Shown here: piece by piece, positions 22,033 through 32,250 of the stretch
Layout: every line of letters starts with the position of its first letter
How positions within the stretch are numbered: position 1 is the stretch's first letter
DNA from: Acanthaster planci
Taxonomy: Eukaryota; Echinodermata; Asteroidea; Valvatida; Acanthasteridae
Assembly (NCBI RefSeq): GCF_001949145.1
Contig: NW_019091671.1
Span: forward strand, 15,932 to 54,958
Reading direction: 5' to 3'
DNA: 39,027 nt
Made by a program: the position numbers and the translations under genes
Notes under the pieces: generated by a model
Databases searched by the model: none
What the model was told of the DNA's origin: nothing
What the model saw: the letters and a program-made list of their open reading frames with translations, nothing else

Positions 22033-22615
22033 GTAAGTCTTGTAGTATTCTTGATTATTCTACCAGTGGGAGTGGAACATGAACTACTGTATTGTGTTTT
22101 GGTCCCACTTTGGTCTTTTGCTATGACGGATTCTGATTTATGAGGCCTGTATGCTGGAAGATGAGTTTCGGGAGGTCTCCTTGATCAACGATAAGGTCAA
22201 CTTGCCTAGGGTTAAGAGGACAATTTCTTTTGTTAGGAAATTCAAGACTGATTTGGGGTGTCCCTACAGTGTATTTTGGTCTCGTCTCCTAAAAAAAGGT
22301 GAGTGTATGTTTTCTTAACCATGGGAGAACAAAGATATGTCTGCACTAGATATGTGAAACAAGTGTGGGTGTGTTTTAACACATGGCAGCTATCAACTGA
22401 CAGACTTAGGTGAAAACAGTATAAAATCTGAGTACTGTACTGATTTGTTGCCTGTAAAATATGTATATCATTAAAATCAATAACTAAAAAGTGTGCTCTG
22501 GCCCTGGTTTCATTGTTTTTACTGTCTGCAACCCGTGATGAACCTCCTTGACAGTCTACACACAGGATTTTATGGCAAGCAGACATTGACGATAGAGTGC
22601 TTTAAAGCATAAACA
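22033..22615 (+). other. KCTD9 intron 4, 5' part, no feature recognised
   Basis: Intron sequence between the exon ending at 22032 and the tandem array. No coding or RNA structure is recognised. Confidence 0.5.
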
Positions 22616-23230
22616 TTTAATGTCACAAGACTCTTCACCTGATGACGTCATCACATCAGGTCAGTTTTCATATGTGAGACATCACTTTCTTGCAATCTGT
22701 CAAGTTTTAACCCAATCGGACTTGTACTTCATGAGATATACGGCTTTACATCGTGCACCTTTAATGTCACATGAATTGTCACATGATGACATCTTCATCA
22801 CATCAGGTCAATGACTCAATGTACATAGCCCTCCCCTTTTCAAGATATCTGCAAGGTTTGAACCCAATGGGACATTATTTCACAAGATACAGTGCTTCGA
22901 AGAGTGCACCCTTAATTTCACGTGACTTGTCCCTTGATGAAGTCATTGTTACAGCAGGTCAATGTTTGTCTAATGCCCACCCCTTTCCAGGTATCTGCAA
23001 GGTTTGAACCCAATCAGACATATACTTCATGAGATATACTTATTTGAAGGGTGCACATTTAATGTCACGTAACTTGTCACATAATGTCATCATCACATGA
23101 GGTCACTTTTGTTCATGACACTTCCCTTTCTAGATACCTGCAAGGTTTCAACCAAATTGGATGTGTACTTCACAAGATATAAGGCTTTGAAGTTGGTACC
23201 TTTATTGCCATGTCACCTGACACCTGAGAA
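22616..23230 (+). repeat. Tandem array of ~146-bp units (about four copies)
   Basis: A unit beginning TTTAATGTCACATGA-like recurs at 22616, 22760, 22911, 23058 and, degenerate, 23201: spacings of 144, 151, 147 and 143 bases. Each unit has the same order of blocks: TTAATGTCAC, a TTGTCAC..GATGA..CATCA segment, CACATCAGGTCA-like, a TATCTGCAAGGTTTGAACCC block, a CTTCATGAGATATA block, then GTGCACC. Copies differ by substitutions and small indels, so the array is old. The first unit contains the perfect palindrome TGATGACGTCATCA (22640-22653), a CRE/ATF-like core; later copies have lost it. Confidence 0.85.
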
Positions 23231-23821
23231 CGTCATTCACATGATTTTGTTCTTGGACCCTCTCTAGCTGGGGGACTAAGAGTGCACACCTACCTAATAC
23301 ATGGTCAGTCAGATTGAGAAAAGTGCCAAAGACTGGCTGTTTAAGAAATGTTCACCAAATCTTAAAGGGAGCATGACACTATAAACACTGCGTCTGAGCC
23401 ACTGACAAGTTCAGCCAAAGCCTGACCTAGTGGTCATTAATCCCCCTTTTGTTTGGGCAAATCTTGCAACGAAAGACACCCTGTCTATCACACAAGCTGG
23501 GCCAAGTGGCAGTACTAGTTAATCCGCTGCTCATCTATGTGTAGCTCATAAACCCTCTCCATTTTTCCAGGTGCATTGTTCCTCAATTGCATTTCCACTG
23601 AATTTCTTTGTGGAGCCGATCATCTGCAGTATTTTGCTGATTATTCAGGGATGCATGGCAGTTGAGGGCAAAATTCCTTTGCAGGGCACTGTTCTAAACA
23701 CAACTCCAATAAAGTTTATACTTTGAGAGAAAAGAGTATGTTTTGTAAATGAAAGAAAAATATATACCAAGAAAATATATGTCAGGATCCTAACAAGACA
23801 GATGGCATGCCCAGAGCTCTG

Positions 23822-24240
23822 TACTTTTCTACCCAAACCTGGATCACATGTGTTTTTTCCCTGTCCCACCGCTAAATCTTTTTTCTTTTTATGCCAGGCA
23901 TTCAGAAAATGCCAAAAATATTAATTGCCCGCATCCAAGCATTTCATTTCTATCCAAACCTAGACCACATGTGGTGTATATTTTTACCCAGCCCGACTGC
24001 TTAATTGTTTTTATCAGAGCATTCAATAAAATGGCACAACCCACCAAAATGTTAATCAGTGCCAAAATGTTAATCAGTGTCAGCTTTTCTTTTTTCCCAA
24101 ACCTGTACCAAGTGTAGTGTTTATTTTTCCCCCATCCCACCAATAAGTCTTGTTTTATTCCAACCCACCCAAAATATTAATTGTCTCTATCTCTATTTCT
24201 TTTCCATCCAAACCTGGACCATGTGTGGTTTTAATTTGTT
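23822..24240 (+). repeat. Second, looser tandem repeat (~110-145-bp units)
   Basis: Four related blocks centred on CCAAACCTGGACCACATGTG-like sequence start at about 23831, 23952, 24095 and 24206. Most are followed by TTTTCCC..CCCACC, a T-rich run, and AAAATATTAATTG. Spacing is uneven (121, 143, 111). Within it AAAATGTTAATCAGTG is directly duplicated 19 bases apart (about 24046 and 24065). The sequence differs from the ~146-bp array next to it. Confidence 0.65.
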
Positions 24241-24423
24241 GGAAATAATCTGTGAGTGAGGTATTATAATACTACATATCACTTGAATATCAACCTTTAC
24301 CAGGGTGCTGTAAAGATATGTTCATTTTCCATGTTAAGACTTGTACACAATTGTTTTATTTAAATAAGGTTTCATTAGAGGCTGCAATACAAAGAAGAAT
24401 TCCTGCTTTTTTTCCATGCACAG

Positions 24424-24540
24424 AACTGTAATCTGACTGGCTGTGATCTTCAAGAGGCTAATCTACGAGGGGCAAATGTTAAGAATGCAACATTTGAAGA
24501 AATGTTGACACCACTCCACATGTCTCAGTCAGTGAGGTAG
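24424..24540 (+). CDS. KCTD9: KCTD9 last coding exon
   Basis: This exon encodes NCNLTGCDLQEANLRGANVK and then NATFEEMLTPLHMSQSVR, followed by TAG at 24538-24540. The final pentapeptides (CNLTG, CDLQE, ANLRG, ANVKN, ATFEE) cap the helix, and the ending TPLHMSQSVR is the family C-terminus. The acceptor is a pyrimidine-rich tract ending CATGCACAG at 24423. The 38-residue length and phase 0 fit the preceding donor exactly. The 3' UTR follows. Confidence 0.95.
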   Translation, partial: NCNLTGCDLQEANLRGANVKNATFEEMLTPLHMSQSVR

Positions 24541-25003
24541 ATGAAAAATGGTAGACTTTGCCTTGTAAATGTGAATAGCGTATTTCCAGGGAAAGTCTTG
24601 TTGTGCGTAGTTATCTTCCATTGCACCTTTTCTCAGCTTCCTTTTGTTGTGTATTAAAAACACAACTGTCACGTATTGTATAATGCAGTACATACACATG
24701 TACCACTAAAACACTATTATCAGCTCAGCTCAAATTTTTGGATAATCATAGAGGAAGAACACAGAAGGAGGTGCAACTCTGGTACTTTAAAGTGTTCAAT
24801 AATTGTCGCTGCTGAGTGAGACTGATAATAGAAAACATTCCAAAACTGCCTGATGACTGCCTGCATCTTAGCTAGACAAGCGAGGCCAGTAATATCCTAG
24901 TGATACTTGTAGTGTTTTGCTTGAAATTAATTACAAATTATTGCCCTGACCAGGAAATAGAGAGAGAAAAATCCCTGATATTAGACGCGCTTTTGCCACT
25001 GTG

Positions 25004-25009
25004 AATAAA
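25004..25009 (+). terminator. Candidate KCTD9 polyadenylation signal
   Basis: AATAAA, about 460 bases after the KCTD9 stop, in AT-rich sequence. It is the first canonical signal I noticed after the stop, but similar hexamers occur by chance in such sequence, and I cannot see the cleavage site. Confidence 0.3.
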
Positions 25010-25457
25010 CTTTAAATTTTGATACACTGTTCCATTATCCATGCAGAGTTTGCAATTTTATTCCCCTCCCTCCAATACATCAGTTTTCGAAGACTTGGTA
25101 CAAATTTGACTAAAACTGGCCAACAAAATGTTGACTACTGAAAGCTAAGTTCATAAGGAACAGATTGTGCTATTTCATCGGAGGGAGTGATCATGAAATA
25201 TCGAAAAATATGCTTTGTACAAATGCCATAATAAAAATAATTCAAACAAAACACGAAATCTTGTGAACGGGGCAATTTATTCCCAAAATAACTCCAGAAG
25301 AAAGCGTTCGTTAAGGGCAGTGACTGCACATGTACATTTAGGGCTCATGGTATAATACAAGCAACTGCCTAAGCATTAATTTTGTTATGAGATCATACCA
25401 AACACCAACAAATGCATGAATATTCAATTTCCTTTACCACGGTACACAAAGTTTTAA

Positions 25458-26027
25458 CCACTTTGTGCCGGGGTACCCGGTTTTGGGCACATAGGCTTTA
25501 TACACAAAGCCGGGACGAAAGAGGTGGGCCTTGTAACAAAAGACTGTACTCAGAACAAAAGACTGAGCTGCTGGGAATCGCCAACATTTGTTTCAGTCAT
25601 CAGTAGTGGAGGAAATCCATTATTATTTGAAAGATTATACCTCTGTTTGTGGCATTCAGCGCGAGAGGTTTACGACTGGGGACAAAAGTGCTCCAGTGAT
25701 GAAACAATACAATATCGCTGCATGCTAATCTGGCCCCTATTGAAAAGATGTCAGCAGCGCACTGTGCTGGTTTCGGGAACAAAAGAAAATTATATAACAC
25801 TGCACAATCTGGACTCTTTTCAAAAGGTGGCAGGCCTGGCTTAAATACTCAGGTGTCAATAGATGTTGTCTGTCAGATTAGAGTAGCCACCAGGCAGTCA
25901 TTCATGTGGGTGTAAACTTCCTGTAAACGAAGTTATAAATTTTTCAAGAATTTTGAAAACAGAAAAAATTGAAAAGTCACCCGGCCCAGCAGAATCAACA
26001 TGGATAAATGGGCCCAGCACGAAGTGG
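25458..26027. mobile_element. 570-bp TTAA-flanked MITE (piggyBac-like ends)
   Basis: The left tip CCACTTTGTGCCGGG (25458-25472) and right tip CCCAGCACGAAGTGG (26013-26027) are inverted repeats with two mismatches. Exact TTAA lies on both outer sides (25454-25457 and 26028-26031). That is the target-duplication signature of piggyBac-type transposons. The interior has only short open frames (25412-25606, 25524-25844) without transposase motifs, so it would depend on a transposase supplied elsewhere. Confidence 0.75.
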
Positions 26028-26031
26028 TTAA

Positions 26032-27295
26032 GGTTCGGATTATCAGTAAAAAACTGCTGATAATCAGGGTTTCAAGATTGTGAAACAGATAGTATGTAGC
26101 AAGCACTTTCTGCGCTCTGGCTATGGACATACCGAGCATGCCAGAAAGTGGTAATTGGTCAGCTGTTGTAGCCGGGGCAGTTCAAACTCCTTTTGTGTCC
26201 TTCCTCTATCTGATAATTAAGAAAATGAACTCCTTAATATGTTGATTTCATTTATTTTCAAGTAGTACCACTGTTCAGTGTCGTGTTGCATGCAACTATA
26301 GTGTACTATACTGCACTGAATGTATGGTGCATAAAGGTCTAAAATTTGGGATCATTTTTTTTTTCATATCTTTTACATCTGACCTACATGTATGGTTTTG
26401 TAAGTTCAGAACACATTCTTCAATTTCCAAGATTAAAGTGTAAAGTGCAAATTACCTGCCAAACAAATAACAATGGTTTGAAGTCAATTTCAGTTATATT
26501 TCCAAGTCACCTGAATTATAGAATGACCCAAGAATAAACACTGTCAACAGTTGAAAGTGTGGAAAATTGTGTTGAATTGAAATGTTGAACTTTCTATGTT
26601 TGACTTTTTCTTTTGTGCATGCATTTTTAAAAATCCAGCGTTGTCTGCATGCACTTTGCGAACATGGCATGGGGGAGGAACAGGCACTTTTTGCTCATCA
26701 CCCAGCACTTGAACAGGCTGCTGGGAATGGCAGATGGCTTTGCACTGTTATTGGCTACATTGTGCAAGACCTGTGACTGCGAGTTTGTCACTTCCTGTAA
26801 GCAAAGCATTATTTGAATTTTTTGTTCACCAATGAAAATGCTTTGGCACAGGCAAAGTGTTGGCTGTAATGAAAACATTGCCTTGGTACAATCACAGTGC
26901 GGTAACTTATCTTCTCACCAAGTATCACTGATCACCGTCTTTTGGCGATGTATTTCAAATCATTGGTTATCTTGATCCGTTTTGGATGAACGAATAAAGT
27001 GTAGTGAGAATATTTTCAGCAATGAGGAAGAAAAAGAAAAATATTGAATAGATAACTGCCGCTTATGTAACGCATTGAGCGAGCTTACATGCCTGGCAGA
27101 AATTTACCCACAGTACTCTGCACGTTGTTAGCTACAGCTAACCCTTGTGACATATTTCCTTCACTAAAATCTGTGCAAGGCTATCAGCCCTTCCCAGCAC
27201 CCTGCTTGAGCGAACATTCCTTTTTGGGAACATGGCATGGGGGAGGTGGGCAAATTGAGCCTTTTCATGTTAAAATGACCTTGCATCTAAGATAT
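26032..27295 (+). other. Intergenic sequence with a 19-base direct repeat
   Basis: No gene is recognised. The 19-mer GAACATGGCATGGGGGAGG occurs exactly at 26660-26678 and 27228-27246, without clear extension on either side. Copies this long are not expected by chance in 39 kb, so both may derive from one dispersed repeat. Canonical polyadenylation hexamers also occur near 26531 and 26991. Confidence 0.45.
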
Positions 27296-27794
27296 TGTTG
27301 TAAAATTACTCAACAAGAACTGTTGATCGATTATTAGTTAATGATTATTGGTTATTTCTGGTATTATTACCTGACAGCGCGCTCTGCGATTATTAGTTCG
27401 CTCACGTCGCGTCTCCAGCGTGCATTGACAGTGCACAGTCGAGTTACCGCTGCGTGGGCGCTATCAGAACCACATGTAAACAGCGCGCACTTGCTTGCTT
27501 GGTCGCGTTGGCGCCCTCTTGCGGTGAGCATGAGACACTAATGTTCGCTACACGGCATGGTGTTTTGTTCCACCTTATGTGACTTATTAGTAAATGTTAT
27601 GATGGAATGTTTTGTTCTTAATACTCTGTAAAAACAAGCCCAACCTGTATAACTAGCCCCGCTAGATTGTAGATTGGGAGTTCATGTTCTGACCTTGGAC
27701 CGTTTGGATCTGTGCCCGGAATTAAACCAGCTGTGAAGTATAGATCTGTGTGACTGCCCTTTAATTTGCCCGTTTCAACGGTGAACCCGCGACA
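27296..27794 (+). mobile_element. Candidate solo LTR
   Basis: The segment begins TGTTGTAAAATTAC and ends GAACCCGCGACA, giving the TG..CA / TGT..ACA tips of an LTR. ATAT flanks it on both sides (27292-27295 and 27795-27798), a possible 4-bp target duplication. The middle is markedly CpG-rich (27375-27535, with GCGCCCTCTTGCGGTGAG), unlike the surrounding AT-rich DNA. It is followed by a GGAATTAAACCAG block that could carry the polyadenylation signal. No internal retroviral-type coding sequence adjoins it. The ATAT flank is short enough to be chance. Confidence 0.5.
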
Positions 27795-27798
27795 ATAT

Positions 27799-29294
27799 TA
27801 ATGAGCCATATCAAGCAAATAGTATCGTACTTATCATTTGAATGATCCAAACGAAACTTGAAAATATGCTGTCAGTTAATCATACCCTGTATTGTTATAT
27901 TTAAGATGTTAAATTATATCAAGTGAGACACAGTTTGCAGTGCAATATTATGTCTTGCATGTCAAGTGTTATGTAATATCTTAAAAGTTCTTAAAGTCTG
28001 CCACAGAGCACTTCAGTCTTGAAATTGTGACTTGAAATAGAGAGAAATATTAAGCAAAATATGCCAGTCAAATTTTAAACAGTCAAACTTTTGAAAACAA
28101 ATGGCAAATACATAGTACTTTGTTTCAGGAGCTGCTTTAGTAGATGGGGCCATTAGAAAGATTCCCAAAAAATCTTTGGCTTTGAAAGTTTGAGGGTGAT
28201 GTCCAGGAGGAAGAAAGTTGCTGTGCCCTCTTGGTTTGGGACATTTCGTATTTGGAAGTCGGAATCAACACAAGCAGAATTTCTGCAAGAAAACATTGTA
28301 TACATGTTTACATGTATACATGTAATCATGTTTGCTTCACAGCATAGCACTGACAACAATTAAATTGCCCTTTATTATCTCCATCCCATCATTAGATATT
28401 TCATTTTTTTCTTTGTCATATTCACTGTGATATTATAGACTGGAAGAATTGCTGTAGTCACCAGGCTCATATCAAGTTACAAACATGTAGCTCAACGTGC
28501 CCCACTTTCACTGGCTCAACCACTCCACCGTTGCCACCTTTGCCATTCAATTTAATTGCAGTGTGATTGTATCTCATGCATAGCAGATAAAAGTCTTCAT
28601 AATACAGTAACCCAATGTTATCAATGAATTGGAGGGGGTAACCTTCACTGAAGTCATATATTTTATCAAGATTCAGATTTCTCTTCAAAGAAAGTGTACC
28701 TCTGTTAATAGCTGGCTTTTCTTGTGTAGCAAAAGGGAATTAATACGGTACCACAGGTCGCTAACATTGGGCAGCAACATGTACGTACAGGGGTTGTACA
28801 TACCCTATGGCTCGACTCAACTCTATCTTTATGGAATTTTTTTGATACAGGATGTGTTGTTCTGAATGTGTTTCATTCAAGTTCATGGAATTATGAACAC
28901 GGTAACATGCACAGCACACAAGTATTTTACAACTTTTTGGATGGCATTTCATATTTAACTGTCAGTAATGTCTTTCTGTATGTATAACACTTCAGAAAAA
29001 AAATACAATGAAATTGGAGGTGTAGAAATACTTTTTACATATGATCGCAAGACAACAGCATTCAAAATGGAGAAGACAGACTTGTCCATTGCTTTGAGTC
29101 TTAGTGCATGTTAGTTTATGTTAAGCTTTAAAATCACTTTATTACTAATTTTGTTTCAAGATCATACACGACTATTTACTGTACTGCGTAAGGATACTAA
29201 ATCCACTGTACTGTGAGGTAAAGTAATCAGCTTGCTTTATTCTGCCTTTTCTTCAGAGACCTGAACCAGATCCCAATTTAAAATAGAAAGCAGT
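27799..29294 (+). other. Intergenic, no gene recognised
   Basis: AT-rich sequence without recognisable coding regions. Near 28299-28325 there is a short run of TACATGT palindromes (ACATGTTTACATGTATACAT). Open frames such as 28467-28688 (minus) and 28629-28865 (plus) show no domain. Confidence 0.5.
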
Positions 29295-29520
29295 GCATAT
29301 GTGACCCACCATCCCAAAACCAGGCCGAAGTAGGTAACTCCATAACCCTAAAATAGTGGAATCTTCACTGCTCAGATTTTCATGGGAGTTTTATGGCTAT
29401 CACTACCCGCAAGAAGCTTACAGCAGACAGAATTTGAAAAACAAAAGGTGAAGGAGAGGAATTGTCCAACATCACAAATACCGACTTCAGCCTGGTTTTG
29501 GGATGGTGGGTTACATATGC
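29295..29520. mobile_element. 226-bp MITE with ~39-bp terminal inverted repeats
   Basis: The left arm starts GCATATGTGACCCACCATCC and continues through CAAAACCAGGCCGAAGTAGG. The right arm (29482-29520) is its reverse complement with only about four differences. The interior of about 150 bases is non-coding. Such long near-perfect arms with a short interior are typical of MITEs and would fold into a strong hairpin. The target duplication is not obvious because CATATG at the tips is itself palindromic. Confidence 0.8.
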
Positions 29521-30754
29521 GCTTCTGTTTCAGAAATGATTGGAAAATAATACCTGGGTTTTTTTTAATGGAAATGATTCCATGTGTATGTGAAGTGACT
29601 CCTGTGTGTATGTTTGTGCACAGACTCCAAATTCGGGTTTTTGAAATATACGGTACTAACCTCCTGTCTCAGCCAAACCTGGATTTGCTGTACTTCTTAG
29701 TGAGGTTTTCATAGTTGCTAATTGCAATTATTGCTATATGTACAGGGATACTGGGTTTCTTGAGACCAGGTAGTTACACATTGAGGCCCCCAGGTGAACA
29801 CCATCGTAAGTTGGCCCAGTTTACTAGCACTGCTTAACACCTGACTTTGTACTAGAGCTTCCCTCTGTTTGACAGAGACAATTAAGCAGCAAGTACAGCA
29901 CATGAAAGCTTAACCCAATAGGAAAGTAGTGCTTAAACATGTCGTAATGTAACAATATAAATCTCCATGCTTCTGAAGCTATTAGCACATCCATGCCGGG
30001 AAATGGTGCCTCAGCGCCAGTATTTTTATCTGCTATAAGCACAGCTTTCATGCTGTTAAGTGGTGCTGTGAAATTGGACCAAGGTCCTTCGCGCTTATTA
30101 AATTACCATGTCAAAAACAGAGATCATGTGGAAATAGGGCCTGAAACTTTGAGGGAATAGTTGAGAACAAGTATCAAATGAATATACCGTTAATACATGT
30201 AATTATGTAATGACAGAGGACTTAAAAATTTTGGTGATAGTTTTATTTCAATTGTATGTTATGAAGAGGTTATCTCACCACTCACCGGTCAAAAACACTG
30301 GTCTCATGTTTTGTCTTTCATCTTCTTTATATTCTTTCAACTTGACTTAATTTGAAGTGCATTGTTGATTAATTTAAGTCAGCCCACATTTGTCAATGAT
30401 TTCGCTTTATTTTGTTCTAACCTTCATTTCTAACTCCTTGCTTCATCAACATTAAGATGCAGTTTCTTTTGATTGTTCTTTGTGTTCATGATCTTCTAGG
30501 TTCCCTCCATGTCTTATCTGTACATGTAGTTGTTGATACATGATTTATGAATTAACGACACGAATTAATAATGTAGCACACTTTTGTACACATGCATTTT
30601 AGTAGTGGCCATTCTGTTCTACCATGCTATCAAACTGCATGTATATTGTAGATTGGAAAGGAGGCATGATGTATGGTCAATAGACAGCTTAACTACTGCT
30701 GTTGGAGGATGCATTTTTCGGTGTTTTATAGAGGGATCCCAATACAACGCTTTT
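29521..30754 (+). other. Intergenic, no gene recognised
   Basis: No coding, RNA or repeat structure is recognised here; open frames are short and lack conserved motifs. Confidence 0.5.
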
Positions 30755-31093
30755 AGCGTCGATCTGCGCACTTCCGCGTTCGAAAACGAGGCTGTATGTG
30801 TCAACTTCAATTCTTAATACAATGTTAAATTCAGACTTTTCAAGCTGCAAATTTTTGTTGAGTCTTTCAGAATGACTCAACATGTGAAATCAAAAGAAAA
30901 AACAATGGCAATTTACCGCTAACTAACATACCTGCGATGGCCGTGTGTCTTGTGCAGTGGGCATAGTTTAAACTGAAGTGGTATCACACTACGAACCGGA
31001 TACTGCATGTACTGTGTCGACTTCGCAGGTGCGCGCGACGAAGTTCAACACAGAGAGCCTCGGTTTCGATGCGGATATGCGCAGACGGCGCTA
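30755..31093. repeat. CpG-rich inverted repeat (~54-bp arms)
   Basis: The left arm 30755-30808 (containing GATCTGCGCACTTCCGCGTT) and right arm 31040-31093 (containing GATGCGGATATGCGCAGACG) are inverted copies with roughly 70-80% match by eye, including a shared GAAGTT..CA..AGCCTCG block. The spacer is about 230 bases of AT-rich DNA. Arms are richer in CpG than the surroundings. It could be a degraded MITE or an LTR/DNA-transposon end; no target duplication was found. Confidence 0.5.
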
Positions 31094-31627
31094 ATGTGAA
31101 ATTCATCTATAGATGACACATAAATACAGTCTGCAATACGGGCTGTCACCGTGTACACAAACGGGCAACTGTAGGCCAAGATGTTATATTTCCCCTTTAT
31201 TGCACTCAGCTCCAAACTGAGTGGAAACCAGTGAAAACTGAAATGAAATGACATTTAAATACAAATAAATATATATACAAATAATTACATATACAAATAA
31301 TTACATATACACAAAAAACATAAGTTTGATAATGGAAATAAATATCCCAAATAGAAATTAACACCAAAGTCATGACTTCATAAATTATGTAGGATTATAG
31401 ACTCACAAGCTGTCTACAGGAAAATGCCTATGGCCCGGTATTCACGGTGGGAATCCCAAAGGTCTTTCTGGGTTCACAACATTCTCCTGGAATTACAGAT
31501 ATAATATAAACACATTCACCAGAAAATGATTATTCCCAAAAGGCAACAAAATCCCAATCAATGACAAAATATACATTTTAAGAAAGTTTAAACCACCACT
31601 TCAAATTGTTAATAGCACATGAATATA

Positions 31628-31802
31628 CAGTGAAAGCTCGATAATTTAAACTCTGTTAACCCCAAAATCCTATCAAGTCAAAGAAAGAATCCAGTCCCTT
31701 ATTTAACAAAACAATGCTATAACAACACTTTCAACTCAAAACTCTGTTCAACTCGAAGTTTGAACCTATCCCCCCGAAGCCTGACTTATCGAAATTTCAC
31801 TG
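31628..31802. mobile_element. 175-bp pogo/Tigger-like MITE
   Basis: The left end CAGTGAAAGCTCGATAA (31628-31644) and right end TTATCGAAATTTCACTG (31786-31802) are inverted repeats with two mismatches, flanked on both sides by TA (31626-31627 and 31803-31804). CAGTG tips with a TA duplication are characteristic of the pogo branch of Tc1/mariner elements. The interior has further half-matching AACTC..GAA blocks and no coding capacity. Confidence 0.72.
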
Positions 31803-32250
31803 TATCCCCAAACAACCAACATACAACTAACATTACAAGGTGACTAAAACAAGTCTAAAGTATAATGCAAAACAAACATGGCGGCCAAGTACGCATGCAA
31901 GTACAACCGCAATGAGTTCACATTAAACCAAAATACAAGAAACTGGTGCCAAAATAATTGGCAAAGATATACTTCCAGGTAGCTTAATACATTAATAATC
32001 TACTTAGCAGTGCCTTATAAATTTAAGAAACTTAAACTACAGTACTTACGGGAAAAGGGTGCAGAGGACGGTGGTCCTTATACAGCGAGGGTGTGGCAGC
32101 GATCCAAACACCACCAAGCCAAGCTAAAATTTACATCAGAACAACTCGCATGATGCATACTACAGAGGGCGTAATATGAATAACAATAGGCCAGGAAGGC
32201 AGAAAATAGTGCTGACCAGGGTGATGTTAGCGCTCTGCTTGCCAAGAGGT
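31803..32250 (+). other. Intergenic, downstream side of the minus-strand remnant
   Basis: No gene is recognised. On the minus strand a donor-like CCCGTAAGTAC is present near 32051-32041, but no partner acceptor or conserved exon was found. Confidence 0.4.

Larger units (their letters stand above)
2412..24540 (+). other. KCTD9: KCTD9 gene, 3' portion (five exons, four introns)
   Basis: This entry covers the gene span. The exons are 2412-2713, 12053-12202, 19987-20092, 21899-22032 and 24424-24540. Joining them gives one uninterrupted frame of about 268 residues: the second half of a BTB/T1 fold, a linker, then a long pentapeptide-repeat domain ending MSQSVR and a stop. Every junction has a GT donor and AG acceptor. 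Phases are 0, 0, 1 and 0 across the four introns, which are about 9.3, 7.8, 1.8 and 2.4 kb. Vertebrate KCTD9 is about 389 residues, so about 120 N-terminal residues are encoded upstream of the window. KCTD9 family members assemble as BTB pentamers and bind Cullin-3 as substrate adaptors. Introns one to three contain transposable elements and intron four contains tandem repeats. Confidence 0.93.

Noticed and set aside
22616-23230. Tandem array as a CRISPR-like repeat
   Set aside because: Units are ~146 bp, diverged and contiguous with no spacers, in a clearly eukaryotic intron.
27360-27540. CpG-rich patch as a host promoter island
   Set aside because: It falls inside the segment with LTR-like tips, and no host first exon is recognisable downstream, so an LTR origin is more economical.
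29382-29714. 110-codon plus-strand open frame
   Set aside because: Its first part is the interior and right arm of the MITE at 29295-29520; the rest has no domain.
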